DNA from: Vulcanimicrobiota bacterium
GTDB taxonomy: Bacteria; Vulcanimicrobiota; Vulcanimicrobiia; Vulcanimicrobiales; Vulcanimicrobiaceae
Length of the DNA stretch: 35,666 nucleotides
NCBI GenBank assembly: GCA_003155175.1
Contig: PMFP01000095.1
Span: 1-35,666, forward strand
Direction of reading: 5' to 3'
The stretch's first letter is position 1. The number at the start of each line of letters is the position of its first letter. Made by a program: the position numbers and the translations under genes. Positions 7,000-15,093 of this stretch are shown in pieces. The notes beneath the pieces are model-generated. The model was not told the origin of the DNA, did not search any database, and saw only the letters and a list, made by a program, of their open reading frames with translations.

Positions 7000-7551
7000 A
7001 TGGACGATGGACCGTACCGGCGCTTCGGCTCGCGCGAAATCTACCGCAATCCTTGGGTCGCGATTCAAATCCACGAGATCGCGCATCCGACCGGGGAACC
7101 GGGCGAACACGTCGTCGTGGCGGTGCCCCCGGCCAGCGCCGTCCTGGTGGAAGATGCGCGCGGGGGGCTGGTCTTTGCGAGTCAGCCCCGGTTTGCGGCG
7201 GGACGGGAATGTATCGAGATCGTCAAGGGCGGACGCGACGGCGTGGAGTCCGCGCTGGAGTGCGCGCGCCGCGAGCTCCGCGAAGAGCTCGGCCTACGCG
7301 CGGCTGCGTGGGTGTCGCTCGGTACGCTCTACGAGATTCCGTCAATCGTCGCACCCGCGGTCTCACTCTTCCTCGCCGCGGACTTGGAAGAGACGGATCG
7401 CGCACCCGAGCCCGTCGAGCGCATCGCCCGCGTACGCATGGAACGCTCGGAGGCGTTTGCGTCCGCCGCAAGCGGTGAGATCGACGATGCGGTCACCATC
7501 GCCGCCCTCTTCCGTTATTCCGCCGTGCGCGGATTCGCGCTGAACCGCTAA
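7000..7551 (+). CDS. Nudix hydrolase, ADP-ribose pyrophosphatase-like
   Basis: About 183 residues from ATG 7000 (MDDGPYRRFGSREIY); the frame is open to a GTG at 6967, but that part is not conserved-looking. A complete Nudix box is present: G, five residues, E, seven residues, then RELREELGL, matching GX5EX7REUXEEXGU. The N-terminal pattern of a beta strand with 'NPWVAIQIHEI' and the loop after it resembles ADP-ribose pyrophosphatases (NudF/YqkG type), which cleave ADP-ribose to AMP and ribose 5-phosphate with Mg2+. The C-terminus replaces the usual glutamate-rich helix with a Glu/Arg-rich region, so other NDP-X substrates are possible. It overlaps the end of the convergent adenosyltransferase gene by 4 bases. 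Confidence 0.85.
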   Translation: MDDGPYRRFGSREIYRNPWVAIQIHEIAHPTGEPGEHVVVAVPPASAVLVEDARGGLVFASQPRFAAGRECIEIVKGGRDGVESALECARRELREELGLRAAAWVSLGTLYEIPSIVAPAVSLFLAADLEETDRAPEPVERIARVRMERSEAFASAASGEIDDAVTIAALFRYSAVRGFALNR

Positions 7552-8162
7552 GCCGGCGGCGGCGGCGCGGAGGCCTTGTTCCAGATGTGCTCGTCGGAGC
7601 TCAGACGAGCGTTGACCCAGCGCGCCCAGACGAACAGCGCGTCCGAGAGCCGGTTGAGATAGGCGATCGCGGCTGGCGAAATATCCGCATCGCCGTGGTC
7701 GCGCATTGCGACGAGCAAGCGTTCGGCGCGACGGCAGACCGTGCGCGCAACGTGCAAGTATGCGCCCGGCGGCGATCCGCCCGGATGGATGAAGTTCGCC
7801 AGCGGTTTCAGCTCGGCTTGCGCTTCGTCAATGGCGCGCTCGAGCGACGAGACGTCGGCGCCGTCCACGACCGGCATACCGTCGAGGCGCTGGTCGCCCG
7901 GCGTCGCAAGCTCGCTTCCCAAATTGAACAGGAGGTCCTGGACCCACGCGAGCCACACGTCCAAACGGCGCGTGCCGCCCTCCGTGGCCGACGCACCGCG
8001 CAACGCGCTGCGCGCCAGTCCGATAAACGATGAGAGCTCGTCCACCGTTCCGTAGGCCTCGATGCGAGGCGCGTGTTTGTGCACGCGTGCCCCGCCGATG
8101 AGCCCCGTCGTTCCGTCGTCACCGGTGCGCGTATAGATTCGAGTCGGCTTGACCATTGCCAT
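7548..8162 (-). CDS. pduO: ATP:cob(I)alamin adenosyltransferase, PduO type
   Basis: 204 residues. It transfers the adenosyl group of ATP to cob(I)alamin to make coenzyme B12. Signatures: the N-terminal ATP loop IYTRTGDDGTTGLIGG, the YGTVDELSSFIGLAR helix, PGGSPPGAYLHVARTVCRRAER (the family motif contains the catalytic Arg) and YLNRLSDALFVWARW at the C-terminus. Start ATG 8162; a second ATG lies two codons in. The presence of this enzyme means the cell uses adenosylcobalamin-dependent enzymes, though none is encoded in this window. It is divergent from proS and convergent with the Nudix gene. Confidence 0.95.
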   Translation of the reverse strand: MAMVKPTRIYTRTGDDGTTGLIGGARVHKHAPRIEAYGTVDELSSFIGLARSALRGASATEGGTRRLDVWLAWVQDLLFNLGSELATPGDQRLDGMPVVDGADVSSLERAIDEAQAELKPLANFIHPGGSPPGAYLHVARTVCRRAERLLVAMRDHGDADISPAAIAYLNRLSDALFVWARWVNARLSSDEHIWNKASAPPPPA

Positions 8163-8242
8163 AACGACTTTCGCCGCCGTGCCGCGCGTTACCGTTGCGG
8201 TGAGGAGGCGGGCGCCTCCGGGCGCTCGAACCGGGCCGGGTC

Positions 8243-9715
8243 ATGTCCGACGAAGCCTTCCATACCAAGGGCGATCCGGCCGTCAAGGAGATTCCTCCGA
8301 AAGCGCCCGATCTCTCGGCCTGGTATACCGCCGTCACGCTCAAAGCCGAGCTCGTTTCGTATTCGCCCGTGCGGGGCTGCGTCGTGCTTCGTCCCTACGG
8401 TTTCGGGATGTGGGAGAACCTTCAGCGCGAGCTCGACGCGCGCTTCAAAGACACCGGCCACGAAAACGCCTACTTTCCGCTGCTGATTCCCGAGCATCTG
8501 TTGATGCGCGAGGCCGAACACGTCGAGGGCTTCGCGCCCGAGGTTGCCTGGGTGACGCAGGGCGGCCAGGAGACGCTGACCGAGCGCTTGGCGATCCGGC
8601 CGACCTCCGAAGTGATCATCGGCGTCATGTATGCCGAATGGATCCAGTCGCACCGCGATCTGCCGGTACTCATCAACCAATGGGCGAACGTGTTGCGTTG
8701 GGAGAAAGCGACGCGTCCGTTTTTGCGCACGATGGAATTTCTTTGGCAAGAAGGCCACACCGCGCACGCGACCGCCGGAGAGGCGCGCGAAGAGACGCTC
8801 AAGATGCTCGAAGTCTACCGCGAGTTCGCCGAAAACGTCGCCGCCTTGCCGGTATACGCCGGCGCCAAGAGCGCGAGCGAACGTTTCCCCGGGGCGATCG
8901 AAACGTATTCGATCGAGGCGCTGATGCCCGACGGCAAAGCGCTGCAGAGCGCGACGTCGCACGATCTCGGGCAGAACTTCAGCAAGGCGTACGACATCAC
9001 GTTCACCGGCGCGGATCAGCAGATCCAGCACGTCCACACCACGTCGTGGGGCATGTCGTGGCGCATGCTCGGCGCCGTGATCATGGCGCACGGCGACGAC
9101 CGCGGGCTCCGGCTGCCGCCGAAGCTGGCGCCCATCGAAGCCGTCATCGTGCCGATCGTCAAGAGCGGTGACGACGCGCCGCTGCAGAAGGCGCGCGAGA
9201 TCGGAGCGGCGCTCAAGAAGGCCGGATATCGCGTCCGCGTTGACGACCGCGATCAGAAGCCGGGCTGGAAATTCGCCGAGTGGGAGATGCGCGGCGTTCC
9301 CCTTCGCATCGAGATCGGCGCAAAGGATCTGGAGAGCGGAAGCGTCGTCGTCGTCCGGCGCGACCTGGCGCGCGGCGAAGAAGGGCAGAAGACGACGGTG
9401 CCCGTCGGAAATCTTGCCGCCGAACTGCGGCCGCTCTTGTCGGCCGTGCACGACTCGCTCTACGCCCAGGCCAAAGCGTTTCTCGACGCTCACACGTTCC
9501 GCGTCTCGGATCGCGCGGAATTCTTTGCCAAGTGCGCCGATCGGTCGGGCATGATCGACATTCCGTGGTGCGCGCGCCCCGAGTGCGAAGCCTACGTCAA
9601 AGCCGAGACGAGTGCGACGACGCGCAACACGCGTCCGCTCGAACCGGGCGATGCCGCCTGCGTGGCGTGCGGCGAGCCCGCCAAGGTCAGGGCCTTCTTT
9701 GCACAGTCGTACTAG
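8243..9715 (+). CDS. proS: prolyl-tRNA synthetase, short (archaeal/eukaryotic-like) type
   Basis: 490 residues, the length of the short ProS class without the bacterial editing insertion. It starts with AWYTAVTLKAELVSYSPVRGCVVLRPYGFGMW (motif 1 region), then LAIRPTSE (residues 117-123, the TSE loop), motif 2 in RWEKATRPFLRTMEFLWQEGHTAHA (about 152-176), and a histidine-rich motif 3 region near SWGMSWR. The C-terminal zinc-binding extension has four Cys (WCARPEC and CVACGEP), and the chain ends in Tyr, both typical of this class. The enzyme charges tRNA-Pro in the cytoplasm. No strong Shine-Dalgarno is seen before ATG 8243. Its 3' end overlaps the following exported-protein gene by 17 bases, making it the first gene of a five-gene run. 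Confidence 0.97.
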   Translation: MSDEAFHTKGDPAVKEIPPKAPDLSAWYTAVTLKAELVSYSPVRGCVVLRPYGFGMWENLQRELDARFKDTGHENAYFPLLIPEHLLMREAEHVEGFAPEVAWVTQGGQETLTERLAIRPTSEVIIGVMYAEWIQSHRDLPVLINQWANVLRWEKATRPFLRTMEFLWQEGHTAHATAGEAREETLKMLEVYREFAENVAALPVYAGAKSASERFPGAIETYSIEALMPDGKALQSATSHDLGQNFSKAYDITFTGADQQIQHVHTTSWGMSWRMLGAVIMAHGDDRGLRLPPKLAPIEAVIVPIVKSGDDAPLQKAREIGAALKKAGYRVRVDDRDQKPGWKFAEWEMRGVPLRIEIGAKDLESGSVVVVRRDLARGEEGQKTTVPVGNLAAELRPLLSAVHDSLYAQAKAFLDAHTFRVSDRAEFFAKCADRSGMIDIPWCARPECEAYVKAETSATTRNTRPLEPGDAACVACGEPAKVRAFFAQSY

Positions 9716-10265
9716 CCGTAGGGCGGCGCTGCTGCTCGCAGCGCTGGCGGCGGCCGCGGCGACACCGGCCGTTCGTGCCGCGGTGCCCACCGTCGCCGAT
9801 CTCGATGCCAACGCGCGCGCGGCCGGGAACCGTCGGCCGGCCGCCGTTCGCATCGGCGAGAGCGTCTTTGCGGTGAAATGGCCGGCGCAGGTGCTCCAGG
9901 TCGCGGCGGACGCGGTGGACGACCACGTGGTGCTCGGGCTTCGCATCTCGGGGGTGCACTTCCATCGCGATCTCACGCGCGATGAGTTTCTCGACGAGGT
10001 CGAGGCCCTGGCCAAGCGCGCGTTTGCTGCCGAGCCGTCGGCCGAGGAACTCGATATTTGGGCGGTCGTGCCGATCGACGCCGGCAAGGGGGCGATCGTG
10101 AGCGGAGACCTCGCCAAGCCGACCTCGCGCACGGTCTATTCGGCGACCGTACTCCGCGCGGACGCCTCGCCGGGATCGATTCGCGGCGTGCTGGACGGCA
10201 AGAATGCCTTCTGGGACGAGGATTGGGCCCGCGCTTCTTTCAAACAGAGCGGCAATGTACCGTAA
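9699..10265 (+). CDS. exported protein of unknown function between proS and the M16 protease
   Basis: About 188 residues from TTG 9699. This start gives a standard signal peptide: LHSRTSRRAALLLAALAAAA, with an Arg-rich n-region and cleavage near AVRAA. The mature part begins PTVADLDANARAAGNRRPAAVRIGESVFAVKWPAQ and includes an HFHRDLTRDEFLDEVEAL segment, which suggests a compact alpha/beta domain in the periplasm. I know no family for it. It overlaps proS by 17 bases and the M16 protease by 11, so all three are probably translated from one mRNA. The frame is open further upstream, but those codons lie inside proS. Confidence 0.65.
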   Translation: MHSRTSRRAALLLAALAAAAATPAVRAAVPTVADLDANARAAGNRRPAAVRIGESVFAVKWPAQVLQVAADAVDDHVVLGLRISGVHFHRDLTRDEFLDEVEALAKRAFAAEPSAEELDIWAVVPIDAGKGAIVSGDLAKPTSRTVYSATVLRADASPGSIRGVLDGKNAFWDEDWARASFKQSGNVP

Positions 10266-11511
10266 GACGATCCTTCCCAACGGGCTTCGTATCGTTACCG
10301 AGACGATGCCGGCGGTTCGCTCGGCCACGCTCGGCATCTGGGCCGATGTGGGCTCCGCGGCCGAGTCCGGCGAGCAGCGCGGCATCTCGCATCTCGTCGA
10401 GCACATGCTCTTCAAGGGAACCACGCGGCGCAGCGCCCGGCAGATCGCCGAAACGATGGACGGTGTGGGCGGCAACCTCAACGCATTCACCGACAAAGAG
10501 AGCACCTGCTACTACGCCAAGGTGATCGACCGGCACGTCCCGCTCGCGATGGACGTGCTCGCGGACATGTTCCTGCATTCGACGTTCGACCCCGGGGAGC
10601 TCGCGAAAGAGCAAAAGGTCGTGCTCGAAGAGATCAAGATGTACGACGACTCCCCCGACGAGTCCATCCACGACCATTTCATCCAAACGATGTGGAGCGG
10701 CGCGAACCTGGGCGCTCCCACCATCGGCTTTGCCGAAACCGTCTCGCGCGTCACGCCCGACGACCTGCGCGCGCACATGGCCGCCAGGTACGCGCCCAAC
10801 TCCGTCGTGATCGCGGCGGCCGGAAACGTCGAACACGACCGGTTCGTCGAGATCGTGGCCGAGAACTTTGCGGATTTCTCGGGAAGTTGCGAGATCCCGC
10901 AGCCCGAGCGCCCGTCTACGACGCCCGCCACGCTGGTCACCAAGAAAGACTCCGAGCAAGCGTATCTCGTGCTCGGGACGCGCGGACTTTCCGCGCGCGA
11001 CGAGCGACGCTACACGCTCTCCGTGCTCGACACGATTCTGGGCGGCGGGATGTCGAGCCGGCTGTTTCAGGAGATTCGCGAAAAGCGCGGCTTGGTCTAC
11101 ACGGTGTACTCGTTTCAGGCTGCCTATCGAGGGGCCGGGCTCTTCGGCGTCTACGCGGGGACGTCGCCCGAGAACGTGCAGCAGTGCGTCGACGTCATCG
11201 GGGAGCAGCTCGCGCTCGCTCGCGACCTGCCGGTTGACGAGAGCGAACTGAGTCTGGCCAAGGAGCACATCAAAGGGAGCCTCACGCTCTCGCTGGAGTC
11301 AAGCTCCGGCCGCATGATCCGGCTCGGGCGCAACGAGTTCGCGTTCGGCCGCGATATCGAGCCCGAGGAGATCGAAGCGCGCATCGACGCGGTAACGACC
11401 GCCGACGTTCACGCCCTCGCGCAGGAGTTGCTGTCGGAAACGAACCAGGGACTCTGTATTCTCGGACCGGTCGACGAAACCGACGTTGAATTCGCTCGAA
11501 GCGCAGCATAA
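10255..11511 (+). CDS. M16-family zinc metalloprotease (mitochondrial processing peptidase-like)
   Basis: 418 residues from ATG 10255 (MYRKTILPNGLRIVTE). The inverted zinc motif HLVEH is at residues 46-50, and the distal Glu is in VVLEEIKMYDD (about 126), the HxxEHx~75E arrangement of active M16 peptidases. The C-terminal half has the non-catalytic M16 domain with DTILGGGMSSRLFQEIREKRGLVYTVYSF, which carries the R/Y pair that binds substrate. No signal peptide is present, so a cytoplasmic or moonlighting processing role like Bacillus YmxG/MlpA is likely. It overlaps the upstream exported protein by 11 bases and the downstream amj-like gene by 26. Confidence 0.93.
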   Translation: MYRKTILPNGLRIVTETMPAVRSATLGIWADVGSAAESGEQRGISHLVEHMLFKGTTRRSARQIAETMDGVGGNLNAFTDKESTCYYAKVIDRHVPLAMDVLADMFLHSTFDPGELAKEQKVVLEEIKMYDDSPDESIHDHFIQTMWSGANLGAPTIGFAETVSRVTPDDLRAHMAARYAPNSVVIAAAGNVEHDRFVEIVAENFADFSGSCEIPQPERPSTTPATLVTKKDSEQAYLVLGTRGLSARDERRYTLSVLDTILGGGMSSRLFQEIREKRGLVYTVYSFQAAYRGAGLFGVYAGTSPENVQQCVDVIGEQLALARDLPVDESELSLAKEHIKGSLTLSLESSSGRMIRLGRNEFAFGRDIEPEEIEARIDAVTTADVHALAQELLSETNQGLCILGPVDETDVEFARSAA

Positions 11512-12415
11512 CCTCATACGCGTCACGACGATTCCGCTGTGGACGTGGCAACTCTACGTCGCTCTTGCCGTCAACGTCGTCGTTCAAGCCATTCAGATCG
11601 GCGCCTACGCCGCGCGCCTGGCCGGAGTGCGCACCGGGCGCATAGCCACGTCCATCTCGCTCTTCAACCTGTTCGTTACGGCCAGCCGGCTGGCCACGCT
11701 GGTCTACACGCTGATGCTCGGTCCCCTCTCCGATGCGGCCGGGAATGCCGTGAAGGCGCTCACGCCGCGTGGGCCGCATCCGGTCATCGACCCGGTACGC
11801 CTCTCGCTCATCGAGCAGATCCAGCAGACCTTCGAATGGCAGTTGCGGTTGATCATCCTCGCGGGCCTGGTGGGGACGATCGTGGGCAGCCTGCTGCTGC
11901 CGATGTTCACGTACATGTACGAGCGTGGCGTCCGGTCGTTCGAGCGAACGAAATCGCTGCCGCATTCGCTGGCCCGGCTCTTTTCGCCCCGCGTGATCGG
12001 CGACGTGCTCTCGCACGTCCGCATCCCGAACTTCAGCGAGATCTTCTCGTTTTCGACGCGAGGCATTCCGCGTCGCTTACTGATCTTTAACGTCGTCGTG
12101 ACCGGTATCTACGCCATCGGCGTCGTCGCGGCGTACTACGCCAGCGTGCTCGACGTGAACGTCGCGCGAACCGCCATCGGCATATCGGGCATCATCAACG
12201 GGATCGGAACCGTCGCGTTTACGTTCTTCGTGGACCCGACCTCGTCGATCATCGTGGACGAAGCGGTGAAGGGGGAACGGCCGCACGAGGAAGTCAAGGC
12301 GATGGTGTTCTATCTTGCGCTGACGGCGATCGTCGGTTGGGCGCTCTCCCAGCTCTTGCTGTGGCCGGCGGCCGAGATCATCAAGTCCGTCGCACATTTG
12401 GTCAATCGCGGGTGA
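11486..12415 (+). CDS. amj: Amj-like lipid II flippase (DUF2837 family)
   Basis: 309 residues with about six membrane helices. The signature of the family is at the N-terminus: AYAARLAGVRTGRIATSISLFNLFVTASRLATL, with the RlAGVRTgRiA run and the Ser-Arg pair in helix 2; the C-terminus has FFVDPTSSIIVDEAVKGERPHEEVKAMV followed by a final helix. In Bacillus subtilis, Amj flips lipid-linked peptidoglycan precursor when MurJ is missing. The start is TTG 11486, 26 bases inside the M16 gene, since the first membrane segment follows at WTWQLYVALAV. The downstream lipoprotein gene begins at the stop codon. I am sure about membrane topology and reasonably sure about the family; the flippase function is by analogy. 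Confidence 0.72.
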   Translation: MNSLEAQHNLIRVTTIPLWTWQLYVALAVNVVVQAIQIGAYAARLAGVRTGRIATSISLFNLFVTASRLATLVYTLMLGPLSDAAGNAVKALTPRGPHPVIDPVRLSLIEQIQQTFEWQLRLIILAGLVGTIVGSLLLPMFTYMYERGVRSFERTKSLPHSLARLFSPRVIGDVLSHVRIPNFSEIFSFSTRGIPRRLLIFNVVVTGIYAIGVVAAYYASVLDVNVARTAIGISGIINGIGTVAFTFFVDPTSSIIVDEAVKGERPHEEVKAMVFYLALTAIVGWALSQLLLWPAAEIIKSVAHLVNRG

Positions 12416-13080
12416 TGGGAATGCGGCTGCGCCGTTTCGGGGCTCTCTTGGTGGTGAGCGCGGTCCTTTTGAGCGGGTGCTCGGGGAGCGTGGAGCACTG
12501 GATCCTCAACACGCGCGTTCGCCAGGGCGACGTCGCGCTCGAGAACGGAAACGCGCGCGACGCCGAACTGTCGTATCGTCTGGCGCTGCGCGTCGCGCCG
12601 GACGACGAGCGCGCCCGCGCCGGATACGTTGAAGCCGCGGGAGAGCTCGCCCAGGAGCTCTACGCCAAGGGCGAGTTCGACGACGCGCTCGCGATCGTCA
12701 ACGAAGCGCTGCAGTACGATCCGCAGAGCGTGCGTCTCCAGGCGATCAAGTCGCAGGTGGACGAAGCCAAACTCAAGCGCGAAATCGTGATCTCCAACTA
12801 TCCGACGTACCACGAGGCTGGAACGCAGATCGAGAAGGCCTACGAGCAACTGGCCGACTCGGACAAGGCGATCCTCAAGAACCTGCACCGCTTCGGCAAC
12901 ACCTACGACGCCAACGCGCTGACCGCGGCGATCAAGCAGAGTTACGAATTGCAGCTCGAAGTCACGAAGAACACCAACCGCCTCATCGACTACCGCCAAC
13001 TCGTCGAGTCGGGCGTTCCCGCTACGGCGTCGGGATCGGCTGGGGCCGCGGCGGCGACGTCGCTGCTTCCGCTTCCGTAA
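12415..13080 (+). CDS. TPR-containing lipoprotein
   Basis: 221 residues. ATG 12415 overlaps the amj stop (TGATG); a second ATG at 12421 is better placed relative to GGGTGATGGGA. A lipoprotein signal ends in LLSGC, so the protein is anchored by its Cys in a membrane outside the cytoplasm. The next 80 residues form tetratricopeptide-like helices: GDVALENGNARDAELSYRLALRVAPDD and AQELYAKGEFDDALAIVNEALQYDPQS are two clear repeats. The C-terminus is helical with many Gln/Lys and ends in an Ala/Ser-rich tail. Proteins of this kind serve as scaffolds for envelope machinery; the immediate neighbour is a lipid II flippase candidate. The last 59 bases overlap antisense with the end of the GT39-like gene. 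Confidence 0.82.
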   Translation: MGMRLRRFGALLVVSAVLLSGCSGSVEHWILNTRVRQGDVALENGNARDAELSYRLALRVAPDDERARAGYVEAAGELAQELYAKGEFDDALAIVNEALQYDPQSVRLQAIKSQVDEAKLKREIVISNYPTYHEAGTQIEKAYEQLADSDKAILKNLHRFGNTYDANALTAAIKQSYELQLEVTKNTNRLIDYRQLVESGVPATASGSAGAAAATSLLPLP

Positions 13081-14704
13081 GGCAGAGGCCGTGCGCCTCG
13101 AGAAACGCGCGGCCGCGGCCGGCGAGCGCGGCGGTCCGATACTCGCGCCAGAACGCCTCGGCGCCGGGTTTGACGAGCGCCGGATCCGTGTGGTACACGG
13201 GCCAGGAGCCGCGCGAATCGATCAGCGGAAAACGCTGCATCCACGCGCATAGGTCGTCGTTACGGCGGAAACGGCGGTCCTCGATCGAAATGAAGTACCG
13301 CGCGCCCTTCTTGATCGCGCTCTCCTGGTCGAACGGCGTCCAGAGCGACGGGTCTTCTTCCCATCCGTAGCGGTTGATGTAGTAGAGGACGTCGGGGCCG
13401 TAGTGCGCGACGACGACGAGCGCGTTCTTATCCAATATTCGGTCGAGCGCGATCGCCTGGCGGTAGACCGACTTGTTGTAGCGATAGTAGGGCGCAATAG
13501 CCGCACGGCTCTGCGCGACCCCGAGGACCAGAACCGCAACGGCCCCCGCTCCGGCTGCCCAGCGCGCCGCCGGCGACATTCGCGCTGCGGAGAGCGCGTC
13601 GGCGGCATAGGCGATCGCGGCACCGCCGAGCAGCGCGAGCGGCGGTAAGAGCAGCAGCATGTAGTAGTCCACGCGCTCTACCGTCACGACGGCGTAGGTA
13701 TAGGCGAGGCCCCCCAGGAGCCACGCGGCGATCAGCGTCGGCGTGCGAACCGGCACCGCCCGTAAGCATGCCGCCGCTCCGCCGATCGCCAGCAGAAGCC
13801 ATATCGTCCCGACGATCGTCTCGCGGAACATCGCCAGCACCGTGGCGAACTGCTGCCACTTGAGCGCGAAGCCGGAGCCGCTCGTCAACGCGTCCTCGAG
13901 CGCAGGCACGACGTGCCGCTGCGTGATGCCGCTGGCCCAGTGCCACTCGGCGTGCTGGGCCACGCGCCCGTCGTAGAGCCACAAGATGAGGAGCGGAATT
14001 ACCAGCAGGACGGCCAGCGCCGAGACCCGCAGGCTTCGTCCGGCGCGGACGCGCTCCCACATCAGCGCGAGCAGCGGAACCACGCCGACGACGGCGACCG
14101 GTTTGGCGAGATAGGCGAAGGTGAGCAGGGCCGTGACGCGCGCGAGCGCGCGCGGCGCCATCGTTTCGTCCTCCGTCAAGAAGCGCGCGCTCGCATAGAG
14201 AGCGGCCGTCAAGAAGAACACCATGGTCGCGTCGGGAGTAAACGTTCTCCCGTAATAGATGCTTCCGGGCATGACGGCGTAGACGAAGGCCGCGCCCAGG
14301 CCGGCGATCCACGTGCCGAACAGCCATCGTCCGAAGAGTCCCAGCACGGCGACGGTGCCGAGCGAAAACGCGAGCGTGATCAGGCGGCCGAAGATCTCGT
14401 GCACGCCGAGCGTTTTGTAGAGCGTAGCGGCCAGGAACGGAACGATCTGCAGCTCGAGCTCGACGTAATTGGGCGGGGGACCGTCGTAGTTGGTCTGCGG
14501 CGCAACGATATTGTACTGCAGGCGCGCGAAGTTCCGGGCGATGCTGGCGGTGTCGCCCTGGCGCCACGCCGGGTGGTCGAGGATCGGATCGTGGATTCCG
14601 TGCAGGCGCAAGGCGAGCGCCAGCAAGAGTATCCCCGCTAGCCCGAACGAGAACCACGAGGATCGAACGCCCGCGACGCTCAGTTGAGGTGCTTGAACGT
14701 CCAA
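13022..14704 (-). CDS. GT39-like polytopic glycosyltransferase (ArnT/PMT type)
   Basis: About 560 residues from TTG 14704; no ATG is available near the first membrane segment, and a start at the TTG overlaps gtrA by 25 bases. The first loop after helix 1, HDPILDHPAWRQGDTASIARNF, has the acidic/Arg arrangement of GT-C enzymes of the PMT_2 family, and further on come MPGSIYYGRTFTPDATMVFFLTAALY and LAYLAKPVAVVGVVPLLALMW. About 10-12 membrane helices precede a soluble C-terminal domain of about 150 residues. Such enzymes use polyprenyl-phosphate sugars to glycosylate lipid A, proteins or glycans on the outer face of the membrane. It follows gtrA, whose product supplies such sugars in other systems. 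Acceptor unknown. Confidence 0.85.
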   Translation of the reverse strand: MDVQAPQLSVAGVRSSWFSFGLAGILLLALALRLHGIHDPILDHPAWRQGDTASIARNFARLQYNIVAPQTNYDGPPPNYVELELQIVPFLAATLYKTLGVHEIFGRLITLAFSLGTVAVLGLFGRWLFGTWIAGLGAAFVYAVMPGSIYYGRTFTPDATMVFFLTAALYASARFLTEDETMAPRALARVTALLTFAYLAKPVAVVGVVPLLALMWERVRAGRSLRVSALAVLLVIPLLILWLYDGRVAQHAEWHWASGITQRHVVPALEDALTSGSGFALKWQQFATVLAMFRETIVGTIWLLLAIGGAAACLRAVPVRTPTLIAAWLLGGLAYTYAVVTVERVDYYMLLLLPPLALLGGAAIAYAADALSAARMSPAARWAAGAGAVAVLVLGVAQSRAAIAPYYRYNKSVYRQAIALDRILDKNALVVVAHYGPDVLYYINRYGWEEDPSLWTPFDQESAIKKGARYFISIEDRRFRRNDDLCAWMQRFPLIDSRGSWPVYHTDPALVKPGAEAFWREYRTAALAGRGRAFLEAHGLCLTEAEAATSPPRPQPIPTP

Positions 14705-15093
14705 TATTTGTTGAGGAAGAAGTTGACGAAGATGCCCGACACGGTCGCGACGAACCACGTCTTGTGGCCGTGCCCGAGGTACGGCGCGAGCAGCGCAGAT
14801 ACGACCAGCCCGACGGCGAGCGCGATCATCGAGACCGAGAGGAACTGCGCGCCCTCTTTGACGGCGTGGCCGGTCGAGCGGAACGTCCATACCCGGTTGA
14901 AGTAATAGTTCGAGACGCCGCCGGCAAGGAACGCGAACGAGTAGATCAGGTAGTAGGGCACGGCTTGGTCGTGGTTCGGCACGGCGCGCTGCAAGAGCGT
15001 AAAGACGATCAGGTTGACGACGAACCCGGTCGCGCCGACGATGCCGAACTTGAGGAACTGCCGGACGCCGCGGCTTTGCGTGAGACTATGCAA
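14680..15093 (-). CDS. gtrA: GtrA-family membrane protein
   Basis: 137 residues with four membrane helices. Two GtrA hallmarks are visible: SNYYFNRVWTFRSTG after helix 2 and NFFLNKYWTFKHLN at the C-terminus. The N-terminal FLKFGIVGATGFVVNLIVFTLL is also typical. GtrA proteins are thought to flip undecaprenyl-phosphate-linked monosaccharides across the inner membrane. It starts at TTG 15093, overlapping the mannosyltransferase gene by 8 bases, and its stop overlaps the start region of the GT39-like gene. The trio of transferase, flippase and second transferase fits one glycan pathway. Confidence 0.93.
   Translation of the reverse strand: MHSLTQSRGVRQFLKFGIVGATGFVVNLIVFTLLQRAVPNHDQAVPYYLIYSFAFLAGGVSNYYFNRVWTFRSTGHAVKEGAQFLSVSMIALAVGLVVSALLAPYLGHGHKTWFVATVSGIFVNFFLNKYWTFKHLN

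Noticed and set aside
8204..8219. GGAGGC/GCCTCC hairpin upstream of proS as a possible T-box or attenuator
   Set aside because: The stem is only 6 bp and none of the conserved T-box elements (specifier loop, AG bulge, UGGN antiterminator) is visible; such short GC stems are common here.
8189..10132. Minus-strand open frame of 647 codons across proS
   Set aside because: It is fully antisense to proS and the following exported-protein gene, both well supported; length is explained by GC-rich codon bias.
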